From positions 248,001 to 312,000 of the forward strand of contig NC_014376.1 in NCBI RefSeq assembly GCF_000144625.1: a stretch of DNA of 64,000 bases. The letters run 5' to 3'. Numbering within the stretch: position 1 is the stretch's first letter; every line of letters starts with the position of its first letter. The translations under genes and the position numbers were made by a program. This document shows positions 31,729 through 41,767 of this stretch, in pieces. The notes below the pieces were generated by a model that ran no database searches, was not told where the DNA came from, and worked only from the letters and a program-made list of their open reading frames with translations. Origin of the DNA: [Clostridium] saccharolyticum WM1 (GTDB lineage Bacteria > Bacillota > Clostridia > Lachnospirales > Lachnospiraceae).

Positions 31729-33249
31729 ATGCCCAATGATATCGTATTAGCCATGCGGAGCATATCAAAAACATTTCCAGGCGTGAAGGCCCTTGATCAT
31801 GTGGATTTTACCTTAAGAAGGGGGGAGGTCCATGCCCTGATGGGAGAAAACGGAGCCGGAAAATCCACTCTTATCAAGGTTTTGACAGGAGTGGAAGAGT
31901 TTGAATCAGGAGAAATCACCATTGACGGGTTTCCGGGGAACAGGATCAACCATTCTCCCCAGGAGGCCCAGGCTCATGGGATCAGCACGGTCTATCAGGA
32001 GGTCAATCTCTGTCCCAACTTATCTGTAGCAGAAAACTTATTTATCGGCAGAGAGCCGAAACGGGCAGGCTTGATCGACTGGAAAACCATGAATAAACGG
32101 GCAAAAGACCTTCTGGAAGGTCTGGATATCCACATAGATGTGACCAGGGCCCTGGAAAATTACTCCATCGCCCTGCAGCAGATGTTTGCCATTGCCAGGG
32201 CAGTGGATATGTCCGCAAAGGTTTTGATCCTTGACGAACCCACCTCTTCCCTGGATGACCATGAGGTGGAGAAGCTGTTTAAGCTGATGAAGCGACTGAA
32301 GTCGGAAGGGGTCGGCATCATTTTTGTCACTCATTTCTTAGAGCAGGTGTATGAGGTATGCGACAGGATTACGGTTCTTAGAAACGGGGCTTTAGTAGGA
32401 GCGTATGAAACGGAAAAACTGCCCAGAGTGCAGTTGGTGGCTAAGATGATGGGAAAGGATTTTGACGATTTGGCTGCCATAAAGAAACGGGGAGATTCCA
32501 GGGAAAGATCAGAGGAAGTGGTGATCCATGCAAAGGAGATCGGAAAGCAGGGAAGCATTAAGCCTTATGACCTTACCATACGGAAGGGGGAAGTGATCGG
32601 TCTTACGGGGCTTTTAGGCTCCGGCCGCTCGGAGCTGGCCAGAAGTCTTTACGGAGCGGATAAGCCGGACAGCGGAGAGCTGAAGGTAAAAGGCCGTCCG
32701 GTTTCAGTGACTGCTCCTCATGATGCCATGATGGCTGGGATGGCTTATCTTCCGGAAAACAGGAAAGAAGAAGGAATCGTAGCGGATTTAACTGTGAGGG
32801 AGAACCTTATTCTGGCGATTCAGGCAAAGAAGGGCATGCTTCATCCCATTGGAAGAAAAGAGCAGGAGGAGCTTGCAGATAAATATATTGAGCTTTTACA
32901 GATCAAGACAGCCAGCAGAGAGACCCCCATAAAGAGCTTAAGCGGAGGAAACCAGCAGAAGGCGGTCTTAGGAAGATGGTTACTTACGGACCCGGATTTC
33001 CTTATTTTGGATGAACCCACCAGAGGGATCGATGTAGGGACCAAGACAGAGATTCAGAAGCTGGTGGTAAAGCTTTCAGAGGAGGGGAAATCCGTGATGT
33101 TCATTTCCTCGGAAATAGAGGAAATGCTGCGTACCTGCAACCGCATGGCTGTGCTCAGGGATGGGCAGAAGGTGGGAGAGCTGGAGGAAGAGGAACTGGA
33201 CCAGAACAACATTATGAAGGCGATTGCAGGAGGTACGGAAGATGAATAG
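31729..33249 (+). CDS. Sugar ABC importer ATPase (YtfR/MglA-like)
   Basis: 506 residues with two fused ATPase domains. The first has Walker A GENGAGKST and Walker B VLILDEPTSSLD with a non-canonical signature (YSIALQQM); the second has a degenerate Walker A (GLLGSGRSE) but intact LSGGNQQK and LILDEPTRGID. One working and one impaired site is usual for this class (RbsA, MglA, YtfR). Overlaps the first permease gene by 8 bases. Confidence 0.93.
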   Translation: MPNDIVLAMRSISKTFPGVKALDHVDFTLRRGEVHALMGENGAGKSTLIKVLTGVEEFESGEITIDGFPGNRINHSPQEAQAHGISTVYQEVNLCPNLSVAENLFIGREPKRAGLIDWKTMNKRAKDLLEGLDIHIDVTRALENYSIALQQMFAIARAVDMSAKVLILDEPTSSLDDHEVEKLFKLMKRLKSEGVGIIFVTHFLEQVYEVCDRITVLRNGALVGAYETEKLPRVQLVAKMMGKDFDDLAAIKKRGDSRERSEEVVIHAKEIGKQGSIKPYDLTIRKGEVIGLTGLLGSGRSELARSLYGADKPDSGELKVKGRPVSVTAPHDAMMAGMAYLPENRKEEGIVADLTVRENLILAIQAKKGMLHPIGRKEQEELADKYIELLQIKTASRETPIKSLSGGNQQKAVLGRWLLTDPDFLILDEPTRGIDVGTKTEIQKLVVKLSEEGKSVMFISSEIEEMLRTCNRMAVLRDGQKVGELEEEELDQNNIMKAIAGGTEDE

Positions 33250-34297
33250 GATGACGGTGTTTGTGAAAAAGCTGACAGGAACCCGTTTGTTCCTGCCCCT
33301 GTTTTGTCTGGTTCTGGTGCTGCTTTCAAACCTCATTAAAACGCCCACCTTTTTTCAGGTGACTATAAAAAACGGCGTTTTGTACGGGTACATTATTGAT
33401 GTAATCAACCGGGCCAGTGATCTGGTGATCCTGGCAGTGGGGATGACCATGGTGGTGGCGGCTTCCGGAGGGACGGATATTTCCGTGGGGGCGGTTATGT
33501 CCGTGGCAGGAGCCGTATGCTGCTACATTCTAGCAGGCGGCCAGCAGACGGTGAATGAGTTTCAGAATCCTTATCTATTAGGCGTGGCGGCAGCAGTCCT
33601 TGCAGGGATTCTGTGTGGCTGCTTTAACGGGTATCTGGTGGCAAAAATGAAGATCCAGCCTATGGTGGCAACCCTCATCCTGTTTACGGCAGGGCGGGGC
33701 ATTGCCCAGCTGATCACCAGAGGGCAGATCACCTATATCCGGGTGGAATCCTATAAAATGCTGGGTGCCAGCATTCCTGGAATCCCTGTCCCGACTCCTG
33801 TGTTCGTGGCTCTTCTGGTGGTGGTACTTACCTATGTACTGCTTAAAAAAACCACCCTTGGGCTTTATGTCCAGACTGTGGGGATCAACTCCAGAGCTTC
33901 CAGGCTCATGGGGATCAAGTCCACCATGATCATCTTTCTTTCCTATGCTTTCTGCGGCCTCTGCGCCGGTGTATCCGGATTGGTTGCATCGTCAAGAATC
34001 TATTCGGCAGACGCCAATAACATCGGGCTTAACCTGGAGCTGGATGCCATCCTTGCGGTAGCCCTGGGCGGCAACAGCCTGGGCGGCGGTAAATTCTCCC
34101 TGCTTGGAAGTGTAATCGGTGCCTACACCATTCAGGCCCTCAGTACCACCTTATATGCCATGGGTGTTTCTCCGGACCAGATTCCGGTTTATAAGGCTGT
34201 GGTTGTAGTAATTATCGTAGCCCTTCAGTCAACGGAACTAAAGAAAATGGCAAAGAAGTTTCAAACAGGATATAAAGCTGGAAAGAAGGTGGCGTAA
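33242..34297 (+). CDS. Sugar ABC importer permease (YtfT-like)
   Basis: 351 residues, about nine to ten transmembrane helices, with the RbsC-family motif VAASGGTDISVGAVMS and the cytoplasmic coupling loop NSRASRLMGIKS. The ATG at 33242 lies 8 bases after GGAGG inside the ATPase gene. Immediately followed by a second permease, matching the YtfT/YjfF pair of galactofuranose importers. Confidence 0.9.
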   Translation: MNRMTVFVKKLTGTRLFLPLFCLVLVLLSNLIKTPTFFQVTIKNGVLYGYIIDVINRASDLVILAVGMTMVVAASGGTDISVGAVMSVAGAVCCYILAGGQQTVNEFQNPYLLGVAAAVLAGILCGCFNGYLVAKMKIQPMVATLILFTAGRGIAQLITRGQITYIRVESYKMLGASIPGIPVPTPVFVALLVVVLTYVLLKKTTLGLYVQTVGINSRASRLMGIKSTMIIFLSYAFCGLCAGVSGLVASSRIYSADANNIGLNLELDAILAVALGGNSLGGGKFSLLGSVIGAYTIQALSTTLYAMGVSPDQIPVYKAVVVVIIVALQSTELKKMAKKFQTGYKAGKKVA

Positions 34298-35311
34298 ATG
34301 AAGAATAAAGGAAAAATCGATGGAAAGATATTCCTGCTTTTGATTACGATTGTCCTTTTTATGGGAATGTACATAGCCGGAATCGTTATTTTCAAAAGCA
34401 AAGGCTTTGCAAAGCCCCAGGTATTTTTAAACCTTTTTATTTCAAACGCCGGCCTGATTGTCATAGCGGCCGGTATGACAATGGTCATGATAACCGGTGG
34501 CATTGATATTTCCGTAGGTTCTGTTGTTGCACTTACCTGTATGATGCTGGCATGGATGATGGAAATAAAAGGAACCGGTGCCGTTCCTGCTCTTTTGACG
34601 GTACTGGTCATGGGAACCCTCTTTGGACTGGCACAGGGGTTTCTGATTGCTTACCTAAAGATCCAGCCCTTTATTGTTACCCTGGCCGGTATGTTCTTTG
34701 CCAGAGGAATGACGGCCATGATCAGTCAGGAAATGATCAGTGTGAAGAATGAGCTGTTCTTAAAATGGGCAAAGAGTAAGATCAATCTGACTTTTCTTGG
34801 GGGAACGGTAAACAAAAAGGGTGTGGTCAACTATCCCTTTATTTATTCAAGTGTGATCATCGCGCTGGTGGTCCTGGTTCTGGTTTTTGTAGTGCTAAGG
34901 TATACGAAATTCGGAAGGACGATTTATGCAGTGGGAGGAAATGAACAGTCCGCGCTGATGATGGGTCTGAATGTAAAGCGCACCAAGCTTTTGGTGTATG
35001 TTATCAATGGTTTTTTATGCGCCTTGGGTGGTTTTTTGTTCTGTCTCAATACTTGTGCTGGCTTTGTAGAGCAGGCAAAGGGCTTTGAAATGGAAGCCAT
35101 TGCTTCGGCAGTGATCGGGGGAACCTTATTAACCGGAGGGGTGGGAAATGTTTTCGGAAGCCTGTTCGGTGTCTTGATTAAGGGAACCATAGAGACGTTC
35201 ATCACCTTCCAGGGAACCCTTTCTTCCTGGTGGACGAAAATCACCATTGCCGCACTGCTGGCATTCTTTATCATTCTTCAGAGCCTGTTTGCCAAGGCAA
35301 AGGAAAAGTAG
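34298..35311 (+). CDS. Sugar ABC importer permease (YjfF-like)
   Basis: 337 residues, similar layout to the preceding permease: MVMITGGIDISVGSVVALTCM and the coupling loop NEQSALMMGLNVKRTK. It starts on the base after the stop codon of its partner. Two different permeases with one double ATPase agree with the YtfQRT-YjfF arrangement. Followed by a hairpin terminator. Confidence 0.9.
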   Translation: MKNKGKIDGKIFLLLITIVLFMGMYIAGIVIFKSKGFAKPQVFLNLFISNAGLIVIAAGMTMVMITGGIDISVGSVVALTCMMLAWMMEIKGTGAVPALLTVLVMGTLFGLAQGFLIAYLKIQPFIVTLAGMFFARGMTAMISQEMISVKNELFLKWAKSKINLTFLGGTVNKKGVVNYPFIYSSVIIALVVLVLVFVVLRYTKFGRTIYAVGGNEQSALMMGLNVKRTKLLVYVINGFLCALGGFLFCLNTCAGFVEQAKGFEMEAIASAVIGGTLLTGGVGNVFGSLFGVLIKGTIETFITFQGTLSSWWTKITIAALLAFFIILQSLFAKAKEK

Positions 35312-35340
35312 CAGGCGATAAAGTGAAAATTTTAGGGGCT

Positions 35341-35362
35341 GAGCTGGTGCCCAGCTCCTTTT
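35341..35362 (+). terminator. Terminator of the sugar importer operon
   Basis: GAGCTGG-TG-CCCAGCTC stem, extended upstream by GGGGCT, followed by CTTTTG and a second T-rich stretch. Confidence 0.65.
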
Positions 35363-35595
35363 GAATGCTTTTTGTAATCTTTTATGAATAAAGGTTGCAA
35401 ACAATCTGAGACTATCTCCGTTGATAATGTCCTGTCTATGGTAACAGAACCGAAAAACCAGATAAAATGGAAGGATTTTGTTGACATAGGCCTTCATTCC
35501 ATATAAAGTTATGATACGGAAATAATTAGGCTGAATCAACAGAAAATTACATCACGGAGGTATAACAGAAAAGTACGCTTTTGCTGGAAGAATTT

Positions 35596-36972
35596 ATGAA
35601 AAAACTTATTGGTAATAAAGCATTTTACAGGATGGTGCTGACAATCGCCATTCCCATTATGGTCCAAAACGGGATCACGAACTTTGTCAGCCTGCTGGAC
35701 AATATTATGGTGGGCATGGTAGGAACGGAGCAGATGTCCGGCGTAGCGATCGTGAACCAGTTGATGTTTGTCTTTAACATCAGCGTTTTTGGGATCATTT
35801 CAGGAGCAGGTATTTTCGGCGCCCAATTTTACGGCTGCGGAAAGCATGACGGAGTCCGGCATACGTTCCGTTTTAAGATTATCTTCTGCGGTCTTTTGAC
35901 TTTGGCTGCAGTTGCTGTGTTTTTCTTCTTCGGGGAGGACATGATCGCCATGTATCTTCATGGAGACGGCAATGATGCGGAGCTTGCTACGGCACTGCAT
36001 CATGGGAGGCAGTATATGCTGGTCATGATCGTGGGAACCATACCCTTTGCACTGGAACAGGCATATGTCAGTACCTTAAGGGAGTGCGGAGAAACAGTTG
36101 TACCCATGAAAGCCGGAATCGTGGCGGTTCTGGTAAACCTTGTGTTTAATTATATCCTGATCTTTGGAAAGCTGGGTGCCCCGGCACTGGGAGTGGTGGG
36201 AGCAGGAGTTGCCACCGTTATGGCCAGGTGTGTGGAAGCGGCGATCATCGTTATATGGACCCATAGAAATGAGAGGAAGCATCCGTTTATATCTGGAGCC
36301 TATCAAAGCTTTTATATCCCGTCAGGTCTTGTTGGGAAGATTCTGGTGAAAGGAACGCCTCTTATTGTAAATGAAGCCCTCTGGGCAGCCGGAGTGGCTA
36401 CCTTAATGCAGTGTTATTCTGTAAGAGGATTGACTGCAGTGGCTGGCCTTAATATATCCTCCACCATAGGAAACGTGTTCAACGTGGTATATCTGGCCCT
36501 TGGAAGTGCGGTCTCCATTATTGTGGGACAGCTTTTGGGAGCCGGAAAAATGGAAGAAGCCAAAGATACGGATACAAAGCTCATTGCCTTTTCCGTTGGC
36601 TCCTGTGTGATCATGGGAGGACTTCTGGCAATCACTGCCCCATTGTTCCCCATGATCTATAACACTTCGGATGAGGTCAGGAGCCTGGCCGTCTGGTTTA
36701 TCCGCATACTGGCGTTGTGCATGCCCATGAATGCGTTCATGAATGTGGCCTACTTCACCCTCCGTTCCGGCGGAAAAACAGTGATCACCTTTTTGTTTGA
36801 CAGCGTATTCATGTGGGTGGTCAGCATACCGGTTGCCTATACCTTAAGCCGGTATACCTCCATCCCCATTGTGCCCCTGTATTTTATGTGCCAGATGGTG
36901 GAGATCATCAAATGCATTGTTGGATTTGTGCTGGTAAAAAAAGGTGTTTGGATACATAATATTGTAACGTGA
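35596..36972 (+). CDS. MATE family efflux transporter
   Basis: 458 residues, 12 predicted transmembrane helices in two six-helix halves. Family motifs: IAIPIMVQNGITNFVSLLDNIMVG at the start, QAYVSTLRECGETVVPM, and in the second half INEALWAAG-like VNEALWAAGVATLMQ. Exports cationic or aromatic compounds by Na+ or H+ antiport. The start is uncertain: a TTG at 35581 in frame lies 21 bases after GGAGG, while the ATG at 35596 has only GGAAG; I prefer the ATG. Preceded by a ~240-base gap without another gene. Confidence 0.9.
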   Translation: MKKLIGNKAFYRMVLTIAIPIMVQNGITNFVSLLDNIMVGMVGTEQMSGVAIVNQLMFVFNISVFGIISGAGIFGAQFYGCGKHDGVRHTFRFKIIFCGLLTLAAVAVFFFFGEDMIAMYLHGDGNDAELATALHHGRQYMLVMIVGTIPFALEQAYVSTLRECGETVVPMKAGIVAVLVNLVFNYILIFGKLGAPALGVVGAGVATVMARCVEAAIIVIWTHRNERKHPFISGAYQSFYIPSGLVGKILVKGTPLIVNEALWAAGVATLMQCYSVRGLTAVAGLNISSTIGNVFNVVYLALGSAVSIIVGQLLGAGKMEEAKDTDTKLIAFSVGSCVIMGGLLAITAPLFPMIYNTSDEVRSLAVWFIRILALCMPMNAFMNVAYFTLRSGGKTVITFLFDSVFMWVVSIPVAYTLSRYTSIPIVPLYFMCQMVEIIKCIVGFVLVKKGVWIHNIVT

Positions 36973-37014
36973 AAGGGAGATGGAATTTGTCCCGTGAAGG
37001 ATTAAGACTCCTGC

Positions 37015-37057
37015 AAAAAAGCCGTTCCTGTTCCCGCATGACAGGGCCGGCTTTTTT
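37015..37057 (+). terminator. Terminator after MATE gene
   Basis: AAAAAAGCCG and CCTGT pair with ACAGG and CCGGCTTTTTT. Confidence 0.9.
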
Positions 37058-37143
37058 GATATAGCTTCACGACTGCGTCTTGTACATCTTCGCTTCTTAC
37101 GGCCTCCCATCAGGGAAATAAAAATACGGATGCCATGTAAAAG

Positions 37144-37172
37144 TTGTAATAAACAGGACAATACGCTATAAT
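37144..37172 (+). promoter_or_regulatory. Promoter of topB
   Basis: TTGTAA, 17-base spacer, TATAAT, 30 bases before the topB start. Confidence 0.8.
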
Positions 37173-37201
37173 TGGGTGAGAGATAAGCTTGGAGGAATGA
37201 T

Positions 37202-39406
37202 ATGAAATCTTTGATTATAGCAGAAAAGCCCTCGGTTGCCAGGGACATTGCCCGGGTGCTTCATTGTACAAAAAACCATGACGGAGTGATAGAAGGGGAA
37301 GCCTATGTGGTAACCTGGGGGCTGGGCCATCTGGTCACATTAGCTGACCCGGAAGATTACGATCCCAAATACAAGGAATGGAAAATGGAAGATCTTCCCA
37401 TGATGCCGGACCAGTTCCGGCTGGAAGTCATCAAACAGACCGGAAAGCAGTACCGGGTGGTAAAAGCCCAGATCCACCGGTCTGATGTGGGGGAAATTAT
37501 CATTGCAACCGATGCCGGACGGGAGGGAGAGCTTGTAGCCAGGCTGATCCTGGAAAAGGCAGGAAACAAAAAGCCAATAAAAAGGCTGTGGATTTCCTCT
37601 GTCACGGATAAGGCCATTAAAGAAGGATTTGCAAAAATAAAAAACGGCCATGAGTATGATAACCTGTACGATGCAGCTATGTGCCGTGCCGAAGCGGACT
37701 GGCTGGTGGGCATCAACGCTACCAGGGCACTGACCTGCAAGTACAATGCCAGCTTAAGCTGCGGACGGGTGCAGACTCCTACTCTGGCAATCATTGCAAG
37801 GAGAGAAGAGGAAATCAAAAATTTTGTTCCAAAGCCCTACTATGGAATTTCTGCCAAATGTGCTGATCCGGCCCTTTCCTTTACCTGGCGGGATGAGAAA
37901 TCAAAGAGCTTCCGTTCCTTTGACAGGGACCGGGTGGAAGCCCTTTTTAATCATAGGAAGGCAATCGGCGAAGGTGTGATTACTGAGGTGAAAAGCGTTC
38001 CAAAGAAAACGGAACCGCCTCAGCTTTATGATCTGACAGAGCTACAAAGGGAAGCCAACCGCCGGTTTAACTATTCTGCAAAAGAGACCTTAAACATCAT
38101 GCAGAGGCTCTATGAAAACCACAAAGTCCTGACTTACCCCAGAACGGATTCCAGGTATTTAAGCTCGGATATTGTTCCTTCTATAAAGGAAAGGCTTGAG
38201 GCCTGCGGCGTCGGGCCGTACCGGAAGCTGGCAGGAAGGCTGGCAAACCAAAAAATCAAGACAGCTCCTTCCTTTGTAAACGATAAGAAGGTGACGGATC
38301 ACCATGCCATCATCCCAACAGAGCAGTTTGTCCAGCTGGACCATATGACCATTGAGGAACGGAAGATCTACGACCTGGTGGTCCGAAGATTTTTAGCAGT
38401 GCTGTATCCGCCTTTTGAATATGAACAGACGGAAATTACCCTGGATTTAGGGGGAGAGACACTTGCGGCCAGGGGAAAGACCGTGAAAGCCCAGGGCTGG
38501 AAGGAAGTTTATGAAAATCAGGATGAGGAAGAGGAAGAGCAGGAATTAAAGGAACAGAATCTTCCTGTCATGAAAAAAGGGGACATGATCAATGGGCTGA
38601 CCGTGACCATGACGGAAGGAAAGACAAAGCCTCCGGCCCCGTTTCAGGAATCCACCCTTCTTTCTGCCATGGAAAATCCGGTTTCCTATATGGAAACAAA
38701 GGATAAGGACATGGCTAAGACCCTGGGAGAAACCGGGGGACTTGGGACTGTGGCAACAAGGGCGGATATCATTGAAAAATTATTCTCCGGCTTTCTGTTA
38801 GAAAAAAGGGGAAAGGATATTTTCCTTACCTCCAAGGCCAGGCAGCTCCTTACTCTTGTGCCAGAGGATCTAAAGAAACCGGAGCTTACGGCAGAATGGG
38901 AAATGAAGCTGTCTGAAATTGCAGGGGGAAAATTAAAACGGGCCGCATTCATGAAGGACATCAGGCAGTATTCCGGGGAATTGATCCGACAGATCAAGAC
39001 GGGAGAAGGAAGCTTTCACCATGACAACTTAACCAGCCATAAATGTCCGGTCTGCGGTAAGCGGATGCTGGCAGTGAAGGGGAAAAATAACGAGATGCTG
39101 GTGTGCCAGGACAGGGAGTGCGGGCACCGTGAAGTGGTTTCCAGGACCAGCAATGCAAGATGCCCGGTCTGCCATAAGAAGCTGGAGCTGAAAGGAAAAG
39201 GGGATTCACAGATTTTTGTCTGCAAATGCGGATATAAGGAAAAGCTTTCTTCCTTTAAAGAGCGTCGTGCCAAGGAAGGGGCCGGAGTTTCCAAAAGGGA
39301 TGTGGCAAAGTATATGAGTGAACAGAAGAAGGAAGGGAATCAACCCATGAATTCGGCATTTGCAGATGCGTTTGCAAAGCTGAACCTTGGAGATAATGGG
39401 AAGTAA
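37202..39406 (+). CDS. topB: DNA topoisomerase III
   Basis: 734 residues, type IA topoisomerase that relaxes and decatenates DNA through a 5'-phosphotyrosine. TOPRIM domain at the start (LIIAEKPSVARDIA, IIIATDAGREGELVARLI with the acidic metal residues), catalytic Tyr in VLTYPRTDSRYLS (about residue 310), and CGRVQTPTLAII. The C-terminus carries zinc-finger repeats (CPVCGKRML, CQDRECGH, CPVCHKKLE, CKCG). It is chromosomal here, far from the ICE. Monocistronic, with its own promoter and terminator. Confidence 0.95.
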   Translation: MKSLIIAEKPSVARDIARVLHCTKNHDGVIEGEAYVVTWGLGHLVTLADPEDYDPKYKEWKMEDLPMMPDQFRLEVIKQTGKQYRVVKAQIHRSDVGEIIIATDAGREGELVARLILEKAGNKKPIKRLWISSVTDKAIKEGFAKIKNGHEYDNLYDAAMCRAEADWLVGINATRALTCKYNASLSCGRVQTPTLAIIARREEEIKNFVPKPYYGISAKCADPALSFTWRDEKSKSFRSFDRDRVEALFNHRKAIGEGVITEVKSVPKKTEPPQLYDLTELQREANRRFNYSAKETLNIMQRLYENHKVLTYPRTDSRYLSSDIVPSIKERLEACGVGPYRKLAGRLANQKIKTAPSFVNDKKVTDHHAIIPTEQFVQLDHMTIEERKIYDLVVRRFLAVLYPPFEYEQTEITLDLGGETLAARGKTVKAQGWKEVYENQDEEEEEQELKEQNLPVMKKGDMINGLTVTMTEGKTKPPAPFQESTLLSAMENPVSYMETKDKDMAKTLGETGGLGTVATRADIIEKLFSGFLLEKRGKDIFLTSKARQLLTLVPEDLKKPELTAEWEMKLSEIAGGKLKRAAFMKDIRQYSGELIRQIKTGEGSFHHDNLTSHKCPVCGKRMLAVKGKNNEMLVCQDRECGHREVVSRTSNARCPVCHKKLELKGKGDSQIFVCKCGYKEKLSSFKERRAKEGAGVSKRDVAKYMSEQKKEGNQPMNSAFADAFAKLNLGDNGK

Positions 39407-39459
39407 CCTATTCCGAAAGAATATCCCTTATCCCTGCCTGACAGCGGGAGGCCATAGAG

Positions 39460-39515
39460 AGGATGTCCCAAGTATGTTTGTGCTTTTAAATATACGGTTG
39501 GGACATCCTTTTTTT
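39460..39515 (+). terminator. Terminator after topB
   Basis: AGGATGTCCCAA pairs with TTGGGACATCCT around a 26-base loop, then seven T. Confidence 0.88.
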
Positions 39516-39566
39516 ACCTGCTTTGTTATGGTTTGGTAAAAATTTAGTAAAATTTTACTTTACTTA

Positions 39567-39595
39567 TTGACGGTAACAGAAACTGCAATTATAAT
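39567..39595 (+). promoter_or_regulatory. Promoter of the lacI-phn-type operon
   Basis: TTGACG, 17-base spacer, TATAAT. A 14-base perfect palindrome (AGTAAAATTTTACT, 39546-39559) lies just upstream of the -35 and may be a regulator site. Confidence 0.82.
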
Positions 39596-39622
39596 GAAAA
39601 TTGAAAGGTGAGGATATAGATT

Positions 39623-40597
39623 ATGGCTACAATAAAAGAAATTTCGCAGCTTGCGGATGTATCCATTGCAACGGTATCAAGAGTGCTGAATCAGGACGAA
39701 ACCATTGCAGTGAGTCCGGAAGTGAAAAAAAGGATATTCAGAATTGCCCACCAGCTAAAATATGTCCCACCCAGGATGCGTCATGCGCAAAAACAAAAAG
39801 GAATTGTCATAGGTGTGGCTGACTGGCATATTATCCGGAAGAACAGAACCAACATCAGGCTTTCCTCCCTGGATCTGATCGTGAAGTCCATGTCAGGGAA
39901 AAATGATGTGCGGTTTGAACGGATGGATAAAAATCAGCCGGGACAGTACGACGGCATTATGGCTTTCGGTGTCTTTTCGGAGGAAGAGATGGAGTTTCTC
40001 CGCATGCAGAGCTATGCCATCGTATTCATTAATTCGGACCCAAAGGATTATGAATACGACAGCATTGTCATGGACTTTAATAAAGGAATCCATGAAATGC
40101 TGGATTATCTCATGGACCGGAAAAAATACTGCAGTGTCGGCTACATCGGAGGCCTTTACGAAGAAGGCCAGGTGAAGATCGGCTACAGGAGACTGGAAGG
40201 AATCCAGGCAGCTTTTAAGCAGAGAGGCTTTTATGAGGAAGAGAATTTTTACATAGGCGATATCAGCAGGGAAAGCGGCTATCAGCAGGCAAAGCGGGCA
40301 GTGGAATCAGGCCGTCTTCCGGAAGCGGTGCTTCTGGGGAGCGAAGAAGTGGCGGAAGGTGCTTTGGAGGCGTTTCAGGATGCCGGGCTTCGTGTGCCAA
40401 AGGATGTGGCGGTTGTCATCTATAAGGACATTGAAACGCTGGAGTCCCAATGGCCCACTTACACCAAGGTACGGATGTTTCCTGATATCGTATGGCAGAC
40501 GGCGATCAAGCTTCTGCTGGAGCAGATCCAGGAAGGCCGCAAGGACAATATGACAATTTATCTCCCAACAAAGCTGGAAGTCGGAGACAGTGCATGA
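39623..40597 (+). CDS. LacI family transcriptional regulator
   Basis: 324 residues. The N-terminal HTH and hinge are clear (ATIKEISQLADVSIATVSRVLN; HQLKYVPPR), followed by a periplasmic-binding-protein-like effector domain (IVMDFNKGIHEMLDYLMDR, VGYIGGLYEEGQVKIGYRR, AVLLGSEEVAEGALEAF). It lies 48 bases before the importer binding-protein gene on the same strand and shares its promoter, so it probably regulates its own operon. The effector is unknown; LacI proteins usually sense sugars or nucleosides, which fits the nucleotidase at the end of the operon. Confidence 0.9.
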   Translation: MATIKEISQLADVSIATVSRVLNQDETIAVSPEVKKRIFRIAHQLKYVPPRMRHAQKQKGIVIGVADWHIIRKNRTNIRLSSLDLIVKSMSGKNDVRFERMDKNQPGQYDGIMAFGVFSEEEMEFLRMQSYAIVFINSDPKDYEYDSIVMDFNKGIHEMLDYLMDRKKYCSVGYIGGLYEEGQVKIGYRRLEGIQAAFKQRGFYEEENFYIGDISRESGYQQAKRAVESGRLPEAVLLGSEEVAEGALEAFQDAGLRVPKDVAVVIYKDIETLESQWPTYTKVRMFPDIVWQTAIKLLLEQIQEGRKDNMTIYLPTKLEVGDSA

Positions 40598-40645
40598 TGA
40601 CTCATGATCCCAAGAACCGATGAATCACACAAAAAGGAGAGCAGT

Positions 40646-41752
40646 ATGAAAAAAACAGTTTCTGTATTAATGGCAGCAGCACTTTGTGCAGCAATGATCG
40701 GCGGATGTTCTGGCGGCAGCCAAACAGGAGCCACAACCGCAGCAGGGACAGAAGAAGCATCCACTGCAGATGGAGAGACCACAAAGGCGGAGGCAAAAGC
40801 GGAGAATAAGAAGATTGACAAACTGAATGTATACTTTGTTCCTTCCAGAGAGCCGGAAGAGATTGTAACCGCCACAGAGCCTTTAAAAGACATGCTGAAG
40901 TCGGAGTTGGGAAAAGAAGGCTATGACATAGGCGAAGTAGTGATCACGGTGGGAACCAGCTACGAAGCGGTTGGAGAAGCACTTTCCGCAGGAACTGCGG
41001 ATATCGGCCTGATTCCTGGTGGCACTTATGTTCTTTACGATGACGGGGCAGAAGTAATTCTTACGGCTACCAGAGATGCACTGAGTAAAAACTCCGATTC
41101 CGCAAAGGACTGGAATGACGGGAAGGCCACCGAGGGCACTTCGGAACAGGCTACTTCCTACCGGGCTCTTATCCTTGCAGGTCCTTCCGAAAAGGGAAAA
41201 GCATTGGCTGAAAAGGTAAACAAAGGCGAAGCACTGGCCTTTGAGGATTTAGACGGAGCAAACTGGAGCGTTATGTCATCCTCCTCCCCAGCAGGATACA
41301 TTTACCCCTCCTTATGGCTTCAGGATAATTTCCAGAAGAACATATTAAACCTTACCCATGCAGTACAGTCTGATTCCTATGGAAGTGCATTTGCAAGACT
41401 TGCTTCCGGCCAGGTGGATGTTCTCTGTACCTATGCAGATGCCCGCAGGGATTATGAGGAAAAGTGGAAATCCGAATACGGCAGAACCGGTTCTATCTGG
41501 GAAGAAACAGGGGTTATCGGTGTGACTCCTCCGATCTTCAATGATACGGTCAGCGTAAGTAAAACCTCTAAAATTATGGATGATGGTTTTAAAAAGGCAG
41601 TTCAGAACGCGTTTATCAACATCGGCAATACGGAAAAGGGTAAGGAAGTCATCGCTATCTACAGCCATAAGGGATATGAGCCTGCACAGAGTTCTGATTA
41701 TGACAATGAACGGGCCGCACAGAAAATGATCAAGGAATTAAATGCAAAATAA
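40646..41752 (+). CDS. PhnD-like phosphate/phosphonate-binding lipoprotein
   Basis: 368 residues. The signal peptide ends in lipobox IGGC, then a Thr/Ala/Glu linker and a type II binding-protein fold (LNVYFVPSREPEEIVTATEPL, VGTSYEAVGEALSAGTADIGLIPGGTYVL, FARLASGQVDVLCTYADARR). This is the PhnD superfamily, whose members bind phosphonates, phosphite or phosphate esters. GGAGA precedes the ATG; the longer alternative adds 14 residues before the signal peptide. It is first of four transport genes. Confidence 0.85.
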   Translation: MKKTVSVLMAAALCAAMIGGCSGGSQTGATTAAGTEEASTADGETTKAEAKAENKKIDKLNVYFVPSREPEEIVTATEPLKDMLKSELGKEGYDIGEVVITVGTSYEAVGEALSAGTADIGLIPGGTYVLYDDGAEVILTATRDALSKNSDSAKDWNDGKATEGTSEQATSYRALILAGPSEKGKALAEKVNKGEALAFEDLDGANWSVMSSSSPAGYIYPSLWLQDNFQKNILNLTHAVQSDSYGSAFARLASGQVDVLCTYADARRDYEEKWKSEYGRTGSIWEETGVIGVTPPIFNDTVSVSKTSKIMDDGFKKAVQNAFINIGNTEKGKEVIAIYSHKGYEPAQSSDYDNERAAQKMIKELNAK

Positions 41753-41767
41753 TAATACACACAGGCT

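Noticed and set aside
37202..39406. Topoisomerase III as an ICE gene
   Set aside because: It lies far outside the element, on the other strand, with its own chromosomal promoter and terminator.
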